The position numbers and the translations under genes were made by a program. From Verrucomicrobiota bacterium (GTDB lineage: Bacteria > Verrucomicrobiota > Verrucomicrobiia > Methylacidiphilales > UBA1321): a stretch of 64,000 nucleotides of DNA. Where the stretch lies: assembly GCA_013285645.1 (NCBI GenBank), contig JABDHJ010000003.1, positions 62,001 to 126,000 of the forward strand, in the 5' to 3' direction. The notes below the pieces were generated by a model, which worked only from the letters and a program-made list of their open reading frames with translations, was not told where the DNA came from and did not search any database. This document shows, piece by piece, positions 1 through 7,650 of this stretch; position 1 is the first letter of the stretch; every line of letters starts with the position of its first letter.

Positions 1-427
1 GAAAAATGCGCTTGAATACAAGCTCGTCGACCACAACAACATTTATTTTCCGGAGAGCTTTTATCCGAAAACAGACGAGGACCGCCAGAAGCACGCCATT
101 GGTTATGGGGGCCGCTTGCCTCTTGTGTCAGAAACTCAGTACCAGGTAAGTTTCTGGGTCAAGGCCACGGGTGTGCACGATCTCACCTATGGTTTCGGTG
201 GAGAACAGCGATCCAAAAATCCTGGAGCTGACTATTCTCCGGGACATACCATCGACATCGTCAACTCTTTCAGCCCCGGTTCCAGTTGGAGCAGGGTAAG
301 CGATACCATTTCGTGGGCCACCACCAGCGAGAAGAAACACGACACCTCCAACTTTGGTTTTGGCATCAAGTTTGAAGGCCAGGGATCGCTGTATATCGCC
401 GATGTGGAAGTGCACCAAATACCGTAG
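1..427 (+). CDS. C-terminal part of a carbohydrate-binding-like secreted protein (5' end outside window)
   Basis: The reading frame is open from the first bases of the window to a TAG at 425-427, so this is the 3' end of a longer gene. The visible ~140 residues alternate hydrophobic and polar positions (QYQVSFWVKA, SLYIADVEV). This is the pattern of a galactose-binding or CBM4/9-type jelly-roll, in which a strand reading 'Y.VSFWVKA' opens the domain and '..YIADVEV' closes it. The catalytic or other part lies upstream and cannot be seen. The family call is inferred from the strand pattern only; the frame itself is clear. The TTG at 116 is an internal codon rather than a likely start, because the frame continues upstream. 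Confidence 0.6.
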   Translation, partial: KNALEYKLVDHNNIYFPESFYPKTDEDRQKHAIGYGGRLPLVSETQYQVSFWVKATGVHDLTYGFGGEQRSKNPGADYSPGHTIDIVNSFSPGSSWSRVSDTISWATTSEKKHDTSNFGFGIKFEGQGSLYIADVEVHQIP

Positions 428-456
428 AGACAGGTCTTAAGGCTTCGGCTTTAGGG

Positions 457-485
457 GTAGCCCGCGCTCTCACGAGCGCGGCTAC
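457..485. repeat. Palindrome GTAGCC-family overlapping the stop codon of the next minus-strand gene
   Basis: The arms GTAGCCCGCGCTC and GAGCGCGGCTAC pair over almost their whole length around a TCAC loop. The palindrome lies between two genes that converge here, and it contains the TAG stop (482-484, minus strand) of the epimerase-like gene. It could act as a transcription barrier for both genes. Similar 'AGCGG-GGTCTATGACCG' palindromes occur near 32.5 and 42.1 kb. Confidence 0.7.
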
Positions 486-1654
486 GCGGTACGGCGGCTA
501 CCTAAATAAAGAAAATCGAGATCAAGCGTGACGGAAATGTCGCTTCCCGCAGTGGAATGAAGAGTGATGCCGTGCGGTCCCGCGGTAATCGTTTTTACAC
601 GGCCCCATTTTCTCGGAATGGCAGCGACCGCCATGATGTAATTGATGGCAAGAGGCGTGGTGGAATTCAGCGATAGGTGTGTCGCGATGCCTCGCTCGCT
701 GATGGGATTGGACCGGGTCGATTCCGCCAGCCCCATGTGAAAATAGGAAGTGACGTCTTCAAGTCCCATGACGTTGATATGTCTGCCATTCCACGGCGGA
801 TAATGGCGTCCCCCATTGGAAATCCAGAGTACGGTACTGCGGAGAACGCGAGGGTCTTTGAGCGCGAACCAGACGTAGCGTTGCTTGGGGAAAGTAACCG
901 CCGTCCAGGCGAATTCCGGCGTCGCTTGATGGACGACCATTGCGAGATCCTCAAAGCCGCGCCGGGCTGGATAGCGGCTTAAATCGGCCAAGGTTCCGTC
1001 CAGCGCAGGGACTTGGTCGAGCTTGGAAAAGAAGGCGCCCGGCTTCAGGCTGCTGTAACCGCGTTGAGACGGCTGCTCAAAAGTAGTGGGCAGAACCTGG
1101 GCGAACGAAATCGGGCTGGTATCAACGAAACCTGAGCCAGGCGCATCGGGAAATTTCAAGGTAGCGTGATGCCCCAAATTCATTTTTCCAGACATGTTGG
1201 AAAGAACATGGCGGCAATAGAGGGAGGTTTCGCCCCGTCGCAGACGAATCATTTTATTGATGCGCCCGGTACGTACCTTGGTTTCGAGGGACAGGTGCAA
1301 CTCTGTCTCCGCTTTGCTTTTCCTGATCTCTTCCAGCTTCCACTGTGCGTTGGCGGTCTCGCCATGGGGCGGATGATGTTCGCCGCGATAAGGCTTTTCA
1401 TTTCCGCCAAACGGAGCGCAAAAGAAATCGCCGCGCAGTGACTGCAAAAGCGCGGGGAGTTTGGGACCTATCTTTTCTTCAGCCCACGGCGCGATGGAAA
1501 AGGGTTCGACAACTCCATGGGGCAGGCGAAAGCGGACCGGCGCCAAATGTCCGCCCTGCCGGGTAATGGCCGCATCGACCATGTCCGAGTTGAAGCGCCA
1601 GGAGTCCTGACCATGGATGTGGCTCAGTTTCATCGACTGGATACCTTCGCCCAA
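482..1654 (-). CDS. Aldose 1-epimerase-like (galactose mutarotase fold) hypothetical protein
   Basis: 390 residues with no signal peptide. The all-beta layout, the N-terminal phrase VDAAITRQGGHLAPVRFRLP and the late HHATLKFPD segment fit the galactose mutarotase-like sandwich that many bacterial sugar-binding and epimerase proteins share. The canonical His and Glu residues cannot be placed with confidence. An internal ATG at residue 8 (MKLSHIHG) is an equally good start. The gene follows a sugar isomerase/epimerase gene by 36 nt on the same strand, so the two probably form a small operon acting on one sugar. The substrate is unknown. Confidence 0.55.
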   Translation of the reverse strand: MGEGIQSMKLSHIHGQDSWRFNSDMVDAAITRQGGHLAPVRFRLPHGVVEPFSIAPWAEEKIGPKLPALLQSLRGDFFCAPFGGNEKPYRGEHHPPHGETANAQWKLEEIRKSKAETELHLSLETKVRTGRINKMIRLRRGETSLYCRHVLSNMSGKMNLGHHATLKFPDAPGSGFVDTSPISFAQVLPTTFEQPSQRGYSSLKPGAFFSKLDQVPALDGTLADLSRYPARRGFEDLAMVVHQATPEFAWTAVTFPKQRYVWFALKDPRVLRSTVLWISNGGRHYPPWNGRHINVMGLEDVTSYFHMGLAESTRSNPISERGIATHLSLNSTTPLAINYIMAVAAIPRKWGRVKTITAGPHGITLHSTAGSDISVTLDLDFLYLGSRRTA

Positions 1655-1690
1655 AGGAGGGAGTTGGATGATGGAATAGGCATGGCTGTC

Positions 1691-2512
1691 CTATTGAGAG
1701 AACTCTTCTGCCAGCGATAATCTCAATCGATTAAGATAAAGTCCATCCCTGCGCGCGGTCTCCCATGGATCGTGCTGTTGACCGTGGTCGGCATGTTCAA
1801 CGGATAGCGTGAGTGACTCGCGTCCTTTGCCCAGAATGGAACGCACAACGGGCTTCCAGTCAAAAGCGCCCTCTTCGAGGAAAGTCATGTCGCCTTTATT
1901 CAGGCCCGCCGTCCAATTATGGATATGAATATGGGTCGTCGTTTGTGCCAGCGAGTCGATGCTGAATTTCCAATCTTCCTTGACCAAAGGTAACTGGAGG
2001 TTGGTCGTTAGGTTCGGACGATTCACCTCCCGGAGAAGACGGAGCGTTGAGGGACTGTCTTCCATCAGGCTCCCTTCATGGCATTCGAGGCAGAGTTCAA
2101 CGTTTTGTCGGGCGGCAACATCACAAAACTCGCGGAGAGATTGGATCGCATCCTCCCATTGCTGGGGTGTTGCTTCATGTGCCCCGACCACACCGTCGCC
2201 CCACGGAGGGCCGGTAAAGACCCGCAGGCGCGAGCAATCCATAGTCCTGGCATCGGTGAGAAATTTGGCGAGAATCTCCCGGCTCCTGGCAATCGTTGGT
2301 TCGCCTCCCATGAAATTAAAGTAAGGACAGAGTTGGAGCGCGCGCATTCCTGTGGCCTTCAGGGCTGCAGCCCACGCGACTGCTCCTCGCTCATTGAGGT
2401 AGTCCGGCCAAAGCTCGATGCCATCAAAGCCGTAATCGCGGAGGCGTTCGAGGCCTTCCTTGGGTTCAAGGCCGGAGAAGGGCCAGCAAAATCCGAGTTC
2501 GATTCGTCGCAT
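1691..2512 (-). CDS. Sugar phosphate isomerase/epimerase (xylose isomerase-like TIM barrel)
   Basis: 273 residues with the AP-endonuclease-2/xylose isomerase-like barrel pattern: N-terminal GFDGIELWPDY at strand 2, LELCLECHEGSL with the metal-binding Glu and His near residues 150-160, HIHIHNW in the metal site, and a late LSVEHAD. This family isomerises or epimerises sugars, inositols or hydroxypyruvate using a divalent metal. It is the first gene of a two-gene minus-strand unit with the mutarotase-like gene downstream, consistent with cytosolic sugar catabolism. The exact substrate cannot be deduced. Confidence 0.8.
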   Translation of the reverse strand: MRRIELGFCWPFSGLEPKEGLERLRDYGFDGIELWPDYLNERGAVAWAAALKATGMRALQLCPYFNFMGGEPTIARSREILAKFLTDARTMDCSRLRVFTGPPWGDGVVGAHEATPQQWEDAIQSLREFCDVAARQNVELCLECHEGSLMEDSPSTLRLLREVNRPNLTTNLQLPLVKEDWKFSIDSLAQTTTHIHIHNWTAGLNKGDMTFLEEGAFDWKPVVRSILGKGRESLTLSVEHADHGQQHDPWETARRDGLYLNRLRLSLAEEFSQ

Positions 2513-2725
2513 GGGCGATAATCCTAGTCTACGAGGGTGGGAACGTCACGATAATGACGATTTGCTTCGAAGCAATAATGTCGAAGAAAATATTTATACA
2601 TAGGCAATGCCATCCCTGGCTCGAAAGGCGAGTAATCGCAGCCAGAAAGACAAATCAGATTCAAAGCCTCAAAATAAATAAAAAATTGCTTGGAAGCAGC
2701 ATAAAATCGTGTAGGGTCAACTCGG

Positions 2726-3442
2726 ATGGCAAATGCAACAAATTCAATGTTGGGACTTGGACGGCAGTCCGCTTTGCGAAACAAAAGAGGATTTTCGCTA
2801 GTGGAGTTGATGTGCGTCTTGGCGATTGTTTCAGTCATGGCTTCCATGTCGTGGTCGTCCATCGTTGGCATTGTGTCGGGAAATCGTTTGACCAATAATG
2901 CTTACGAATTGAGTGGATTGATCCAGCAAGCAAGAACCACTGCCTTGACTGAACACACTTACGTATGGCTCGGTTTTTATAGCTTTACGCAAAATGGTGC
3001 TCCAGCGCTCATGGTAACAAGCTTGGCAGAGAACAGCGGCCAGGCCTCCATTCTCCCAAGCACAAGCAGTCTACCTAACAGCAATTTTCAACTGACCAGC
3101 CAGTCGGTTATCCTTAAAAACGTTTCCATCGCCTCTGTGACGAACTATACCAGTCCCGCTCTTCCCGGCCTGGACGTAGCCGATAATACGGATGTAGGAT
3201 CACAGGCCTACTCTTTTCCCATGAGTGTTCCGGGCACCTCCAATGCTACGTTTAACAATGTGATTGTTTTTGGTCCTGACGGTCAGACCTACCTGCCGAC
3301 ATCCACGGGTGCTCTTGGAAGCAATCCTGTCCTGTGTGTGGGCATTGGTTTAAATTCATCGCCGGGCACCGCTAACCATTTGCATACGGCGGCAGTTCAG
3401 ATTCACGGGCTAAGCGGTCAAGTCTCGGTCTTTCAACAGTAG
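2726..3442 (+). CDS. Type IV pilin-like protein, Verru_Chthon cassette protein D type
   Basis: 238 residues. Residues 21-45 carry a prepilin cleavage and methylation motif (RG|FSLVEL) followed by one hydrophobic helix, as in type II secretion or type IV pseudopilins. The rest is Ser/Thr/Asn-rich beta structure. It heads a run of three pseudopilin genes (D-, B- and C-like), the arrangement known as the Verru_Chthon cassette, which is seen mainly in Verrucomicrobia. The protein would be cleaved by a prepilin peptidase and assembled across the envelope. ATG 2726 is used; ATG 2747 would also preserve the leader. No function is established for this cassette. Confidence 0.8.
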   Translation: MANATNSMLGLGRQSALRNKRGFSLVELMCVLAIVSVMASMSWSSIVGIVSGNRLTNNAYELSGLIQQARTTALTEHTYVWLGFYSFTQNGAPALMVTSLAENSGQASILPSTSSLPNSNFQLTSQSVILKNVSIASVTNYTSPALPGLDVADNTDVGSQAYSFPMSVPGTSNATFNNVIVFGPDGQTYLPTSTGALGSNPVLCVGIGLNSSPGTANHLHTAAVQIHGLSGQVSVFQQ

Positions 3443-3472
3443 CGCCTGGCCTAGGTTCGGCTTTATTTACTT

Positions 3473-3988
3473 ATGGCAGTCAAACCGAATGACGGTTTTG
3501 AACATCGCGATCCATGCATCAGCGCTTTTTCGCTGGTGGAGGTCGTCCTGGCCATGGGCATCGTTTCCTTCGCGCTGATCATTATGTTCGCGCTGCTTCC
3601 GATTGGGTTAAAATCGAATAATGACTCGATGGGGGAAAGTCAGGGCGTCAATTTACTGCAAAGCTTGATCGCGGATCGCAGGTCCTCCGCCTACTCCAAT
3701 TACTCGTCGTCCTACAACATACCTGCCCTGACGAACGTTACGAGTCAGATGACAGGCACTCTTTATGTCATGGAAGATGGTTTAACGACGAACGCCCAGG
3801 CAACCACTGCGCGTTATTGCGTCAACTATACCATCTATCCTGCGACCAATATTTATCCGGGAGCCACCAATAATCCGGTAACCGGTCCCCCACAGCCTGT
3901 TTCCATCAACTTCAGGGTGAGTTGGCCGGCGGCCCAAACCAACCGGCCCTCCTCCGTCGAAACGATTGCGACTTTCATGCAACCATGA
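3473..3988 (+). CDS. Type IV pilin-like protein, Verru_Chthon cassette protein B type
   Basis: 171 residues. The prepilin signature SAFSLVEVVLAMG begins at about residue 18 and runs into a hydrophobic helix ending in ALLPIGL, a hallmark of the cassette B family. The C-terminal half is a short beta domain ending in FRVSWP. It follows the D-type gene by 30 nt and its stop overlaps the C-type start (ATGA at 3985-3988), so the genes are translationally coupled. It is likely a minor pseudopilin of an envelope-spanning fibre or secretion complex. Confidence 0.8.
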   Translation: MAVKPNDGFEHRDPCISAFSLVEVVLAMGIVSFALIIMFALLPIGLKSNNDSMGESQGVNLLQSLIADRRSSAYSNYSSSYNIPALTNVTSQMTGTLYVMEDGLTTNAQATTARYCVNYTIYPATNIYPGATNNPVTGPPQPVSINFRVSWPAAQTNRPSSVETIATFMQP

Positions 3989-4896
3989 AAGAACGTGCTC
4001 ATCGTCGGGAATACAGGCGTGTTTCTTCGGCGGCATTTACCCTCGTGGAAGTGTTGGTGGCAGAAGTGGTATTCCTGATTTTGATGCTCGTCGTCGTGCA
4101 GTTAATTTTTGGAGTTATCCAAACCGCCGCCACGCAAAAGAAGCGAATGGATTCGCTGGACGATGCGCGGCAATCGCTCGATCGCTTGAGTTTGGACTGG
4201 ACCTCAAGAGTCAGGCGCAGCGATCTACCCGGAGCTTTCACCCGGCAGACGGCATCTGCCACCAATGCGCCAAACGCGCAGATAAGTTTCTTAACGCAGG
4301 CTCAAGCCTACTCCGGGGCGAGGCATCTCGCCTGGGTAACTTATGAGGTGAATAACATCACCCAGGTGAACCAGGGAAGCCAGAGTACATCGACGCCCGC
4401 CTTGGAGCGGGGAATCCTTGGTTACAACTGGGCTCTCTCCGATGGAACTCCGAACCCCTTGATGACATTTCCATCCGGAGCCAGCGCGCCATTAGGAACG
4501 GCAACGATTGAACCTTTGGCTAACACCGTTTTTCGCGTTGAGTATTGTTTCCTGCAAAAGGTCCCGGCCACCGTTCCGCCGGCGACGACGACCAGCGCAT
4601 TTACGACCAATTTCTCGCTCTATCTCAACTCACCCAATCTTGTGGGCATTGTGGTGGCGGTTGCATCGCTTGATCAACAAACCCGCCAGAACCTGACGCA
4701 GTCGCAACTAGTGGCATTGGGCAATGCGTTGCCTTCTGTTTCGGACGGTCAGGATCCACAAGCCCAGTGGACGACGAGCATCAATAATGGCTCTTTTGTA
4801 TCGGCAGCCGTGAGCGCCGGTGTTCCTCAAGCCACGGCCCAAAATGCTGCCCGGGCTGTACGGGTCTTTCAGCGCATCCTATATACCAACGAATAG
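3985..4896 (+). CDS. Type IV pilin-like protein, Verru_Chthon cassette protein C type
   Basis: 303 residues from the ATG that overlaps the previous stop codon. The signature AAFTLVEVLVAEVVFLILML near residues 16-36 is a prepilin leader plus helix; an Ala replaces the usual Gly before the cleavage site. A helical DSLDDARQSLDRL stretch follows, as in GspJ-like minor pseudopilins. A much longer in-frame extension upstream would run inside the preceding gene and is rejected. The fourth, very large cassette member (protein A) does not follow: the next gene is on the other strand. Confidence 0.8.
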   Translation: MKERAHRREYRRVSSAAFTLVEVLVAEVVFLILMLVVVQLIFGVIQTAATQKKRMDSLDDARQSLDRLSLDWTSRVRRSDLPGAFTRQTASATNAPNAQISFLTQAQAYSGARHLAWVTYEVNNITQVNQGSQSTSTPALERGILGYNWALSDGTPNPLMTFPSGASAPLGTATIEPLANTVFRVEYCFLQKVPATVPPATTTSAFTTNFSLYLNSPNLVGIVVAVASLDQQTRQNLTQSQLVALGNALPSVSDGQDPQAQWTTSINNGSFVSAAVSAGVPQATAQNAARAVRVFQRILYTNE

Positions 4897-4999
4897 GTGG
4901 AATCGAGGATGGCGGAATTCTAAAAGTGAGACTTTTGCAGAAGTCTTTTACGGGAAAGATGTCCGTTCCCTATCGGTAACGCATCGCTGATCTTTTCGA

Positions 5000-6127
5000 C
5001 TACTGCTGGCTCGGAGTTGCTGGCGCTTGCCCCGTGATATGTGCCACCGAAGACTCCGCTGCCTGCCGAATCTTGGGCGGTTGGGCCGGATCTGCCGCGA
5101 TGGCCTGCAGGGCGGCCAGCGAATCCTGGTCCTTCAAATTGCCCAGGCCAATGATGCTCCATCCCTTGATATTGACGTCGGATTCCTTGAGCGACTCCCT
5201 CAACGTCGGGATGGCCGCCGGATCGCCCGATTCGCCCAAGCCCTTCAGGGCCTGCAGGCGCGTGGTGAGATCGGTTGACGTGGTCAATTTCAACAAAGCG
5301 GGAACTGCCCTTGGGTCGTGCATGACGGCCAGGCAGACTGCTGAAATCATGACGATCTTTTGATTTGGATCGTTCAACCGGCTGCCATAGTCATCAGCAT
5401 TGGCTCCCGGCGCGGTGCACAGCAGCAGCAGGGCGGATTCCGCCGAGCTTTCCACATTGCTGTCGGAATCGGCAACGGCATCTTGTAGCGGCTTGACCGC
5501 GCGTTGATCTTTTTCCCGGCCCAAGGCCTCGGCGGCTTCCGAACGGACGAACCAATAGGAATCTTTCAAAGCTGCCAATAACGGATCGATCGTGGAGGGA
5601 TCCTTGATCGATCCCAACGCCGCCACTGCGGCACGACGCACATCCTTGTCATCGTCCTTGGTCGCGGTGACCAGTGCCGGAATCGCATCGGTCTTTCCCT
5701 CCAGGCCCAGGACGCGGACCGCGCCCGTGCGGATGAGAGGGTCCTTGTCATGCAACGTATCGGACACCACGGAATCGCCGGGATTGCCGTGAAGAATATC
5801 CGAGTAAACGGCGGAGGCCAGGTCGGCCCGTTCCAAGTGGAGATAAATGACAATCTGGGCGCGCTCCAGCTTGAGAATCTCCGGGTCCGCCTGTGTCTTT
5901 TTGCTCAACGCATCGATGGAGGCCTCATCCGTTGTCGGGGGATTGGAGGTGCGAATCTGCCTCACGCGCGCCTGGAGAGCTTCCAGCAGCACGGTGTTGG
6001 CATCCTGATATTGCTTTTGGTCTTCGAGGGCCCCCGCTTTTGTGAGGGCTTCCTTTGTTTCTTTATTACCGCAACCAGTCAGGGCCATGGTGACGCAGGC
6101 CACCAGGAAAAGACGCCGAAAAGACAT
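5000..6127 (-). CDS. HEAT-repeat lipoprotein
   Basis: 375 residues from the chosen start MSFRRLFLV. A signal peptide ends in the lipobox LTGC, so the protein should be lipid-anchored in the envelope. A helical TPR-like stretch (about residues 20-115) is followed by HEAT/PBS-lyase-type repeats, each about 31 residues (for example DPLIRTGAVRVLGLEGKTDA, KDVRRAAVAALGSIKDP, YWFVRSEAAEALGREKD). Such scaffolds bind proteins. Codons upstream of 6127 are possible starts, but they place charged residues ahead of the signal peptide. It is divergent from rbfA; the partner is unknown. Confidence 0.8.
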   Translation of the reverse strand: MSFRRLFLVACVTMALTGCGNKETKEALTKAGALEDQKQYQDANTVLLEALQARVRQIRTSNPPTTDEASIDALSKKTQADPEILKLERAQIVIYLHLERADLASAVYSDILHGNPGDSVVSDTLHDKDPLIRTGAVRVLGLEGKTDAIPALVTATKDDDKDVRRAAVAALGSIKDPSTIDPLLAALKDSYWFVRSEAAEALGREKDQRAVKPLQDAVADSDSNVESSAESALLLLCTAPGANADDYGSRLNDPNQKIVMISAVCLAVMHDPRAVPALLKLTTSTDLTTRLQALKGLGESGDPAAIPTLRESLKESDVNIKGWSIIGLGNLKDQDSLAALQAIAADPAQPPKIRQAAESSVAHITGQAPATPSQQ

Positions 6128-6257
6128 ATGCATGAGAACGGTCATTAAGCGGCACCTTGCCATCCGGCGCAAGAAAAAGTGCTGGGTGCGGCCATTCGAT
6201 TATATTCGACTTTCCCCAAAGATTGCATCCGTCGCCGGTTTGGTTGACAGTAGGAGC

Positions 6258-6632
6258 ATGCCAACTCGCCGCACGGTTCGCGTCGCCGAGGTCCTTCGCA
6301 AGGAACTCGCCGCCTGCATGAATCAGTCCCTCGACCTCGAGGGGCTTCTCATCACCATTTCCTCTGTGGAACTTCCGCCTGACATGAAGCAGGCGTTTGT
6401 CTACGTCAGCACGATTCATCCCGAGTTGGACAAGGTAAAGACCCTGGCCCTCCTCACCCGCAATCGCAGGGAATGGCAGGGCCGCATCGGACGCCGCCTC
6501 GGGGCGAAGTTTACGCCACAACTTATTTTCCGCTTTGACGACGCCGTTGAGCGTGGTGATCGCGTCATGGAAATCCTGACCAAGCTCGAACTCGAAAAAG
6601 AAAAACCTTCAGAAGAAAAAGAATCCGAATGA
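6258..6632 (+). CDS. rbfA: Ribosome-binding factor A
   Basis: 124 residues from ATG 6258 (MPTRRTVRVAEVLRKEL). The KH-like fold is recognisable by the N-terminal helix that binds the 16S rRNA helix-1 region, the VSTIHPELDK strand and the C-terminal LIFRFDDAVERGDRVMEIL, close to the family consensus for the last helix. RbfA is a late 30S maturation factor. An upstream in-frame extension overlaps the divergent lipoprotein gene and lacks RbfA similarity. The gene ends in an ATGA overlap with rph, so the two RNA-maturation genes are coupled. Confidence 0.9.
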   Translation: MPTRRTVRVAEVLRKELAACMNQSLDLEGLLITISSVELPPDMKQAFVYVSTIHPELDKVKTLALLTRNRREWQGRIGRRLGAKFTPQLIFRFDDAVERGDRVMEILTKLELEKEKPSEEKESE

Positions 6633-7366
6633 ACACCCGCCGCCATGACGGACGCCGTCCCGATCAACTCCGCCCCATCACTTTTCAGCCCGGTATTGCG
6701 CCCCATGCGGCGGGATCGGTCCTTGCCAGTTGCGGCCGCACGCAAGTCATTTGCGCCGTCACCGTGGAGGAAAGCGTCCCACGATGGATGAAGGAACAGA
6801 AGGTCTCCGGCGGTTGGATCACGGCCGAATATTCGATGCTGCCCTACTCGACGCTGGACCGCAAAGCGCGCGACATCACCAAGGGGCGTCTCGATGGTCG
6901 CAGCACCGAAATCCAACGCCTCATCGGTCGCAGTGTCCGCGCCGCCGTTGATCTCGAAGCGCTCGGTGCGCGCACGATCTGCATCGATTGCGATGTCCTC
7001 GCCGCTGACGGTGGGACCCGCACCACGGCCATCACCGGTACCTACGTCGCGCTGGAACTCGCTGTGAAAAGCCTGCGCGAAAAGGGGCTTCTTCCCTCGA
7101 CGGGAAAGTCGCCAATCAAGACACCCTTCGCGGCCATCAGTGTCGGCATCGTCAACGGCCTTCCGGTTCTCGATCTCGATTACATTGAAGACAAGGATGC
7201 GCAGACGGACATGAACGTCGTGATGACCGCCAAGGGGCAATTCATCGAAGTCCAGGCCAGCGGCGAGGAGAGCACGTTCTCACCAAAAGAGTTCGCCGCA
7301 TTGATTGCGCTGGCGACGAAGGGGATCAAGAAGCTGAGTGCATTGCAGAAGAAGGCGCTCTCTTAA
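6629..7366 (+). CDS. rph: Ribonuclease PH
   Basis: 245 residues, the normal length. The family signature runs from RRPDQLRPITF through GSVLASCGRTQVICAVTVEE to the phosphate-site region GRSTEIQRLIGRSVRAAVD and the active-site stretch CDVLAADGGTRTTAITG. Rph trims tRNA 3' ends phosphorolytically. Translation is coupled to rbfA by a 4-nt overlap. Confidence 0.96.
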   Translation: MNTRRHDGRRPDQLRPITFQPGIAPHAAGSVLASCGRTQVICAVTVEESVPRWMKEQKVSGGWITAEYSMLPYSTLDRKARDITKGRLDGRSTEIQRLIGRSVRAAVDLEALGARTICIDCDVLAADGGTRTTAITGTYVALELAVKSLREKGLLPSTGKSPIKTPFAAISVGIVNGLPVLDLDYIEDKDAQTDMNVVMTAKGQFIEVQASGEESTFSPKEFAALIALATKGIKKLSALQKKALS

Positions 7367-7371
7367 AAGTT

Positions 7372-7403
7372 CCGTCATCCCGAGCTTGTCGAAGGATCAG
7401 TTC
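7372..7403. repeat. Single arm of dispersed repeat REP-A
   Basis: Carries the GTCATCC-GAGCTTGTCGAAGGATCAG core with one substitution (CCCGAG instead of CCTGAG). Only one arm is present, unlike most copies in the window, which are paired in inverted orientation. It lies directly after rph. Confidence 0.8.
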
Positions 7404-7409
7404 TGCTTC

Positions 7410-7561
7410 CCTTGTTCCCAAACTCCATTTGGGAACACGCTTGCTTAGGCAACTCTATTGCTGACCTTTGTGCGGGTATTCGCACGGGCAACAAGAAAAC
7501 GACTGCAGCAATGGAGTTGCGCAGACAATCGCGTTCCCAAATGGAGTTTGGGAACGAGGAA
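7410..7561. repeat. REPIN-like pair of palindromes, RAYT family (REP-B)
   Basis: Two palindromes, TTCCCAAACT..ATTTGGGAAC at 7411-7436 and its inverted partner at 7531-7556, flank about 95 bp. Inside, GCAACTCTATTGCT and AGCAATGGAGTTGC also pair, so the whole unit could fold as one long nested hairpin. The GTTCCCAA...TTGGGAAC core matches the ends of the transposase-bearing element at 43.3-43.9 kb. This looks like a non-autonomous copy mobilised by that enzyme. Confidence 0.75.
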
Positions 7562-7562
7562 C

Positions 7563-7650
7563 AAAGAACGCAAAGAACACGAAGAACGAGGGAGGCGAGA
7601 CGGTGTTTTTCAGCCTCTTTATGATCTCTGCGTTCTTTCGCGGCTAAATC
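7563..7650. repeat. Dispersed inverted repeat of the AAAGAACGC-AAAGAACAC family (REP-C)
   Basis: The left arm is AACAAAGAACGCAAAGAACA and the right arm is CTCTGCGTTCTTTCGCGGCT, imperfectly complementary. It reaches the stop codon of the DUF2264 gene. A better conserved copy lies at 17042-17109. Confidence 0.6.

Noticed and set aside
4909-4923. Four-residue coding frame (MAEF) after the pseudopilin cassette as a real gene
   Set aside because: Too short to be a gene; noted only as a possible relic of a lost cassette member.
6416-7240. Minus-strand frame of 274 residues opposite rbfA and rph
   Set aside because: Plus-strand genes are certain housekeeping genes with correct starts; the antisense frame has no family similarity.
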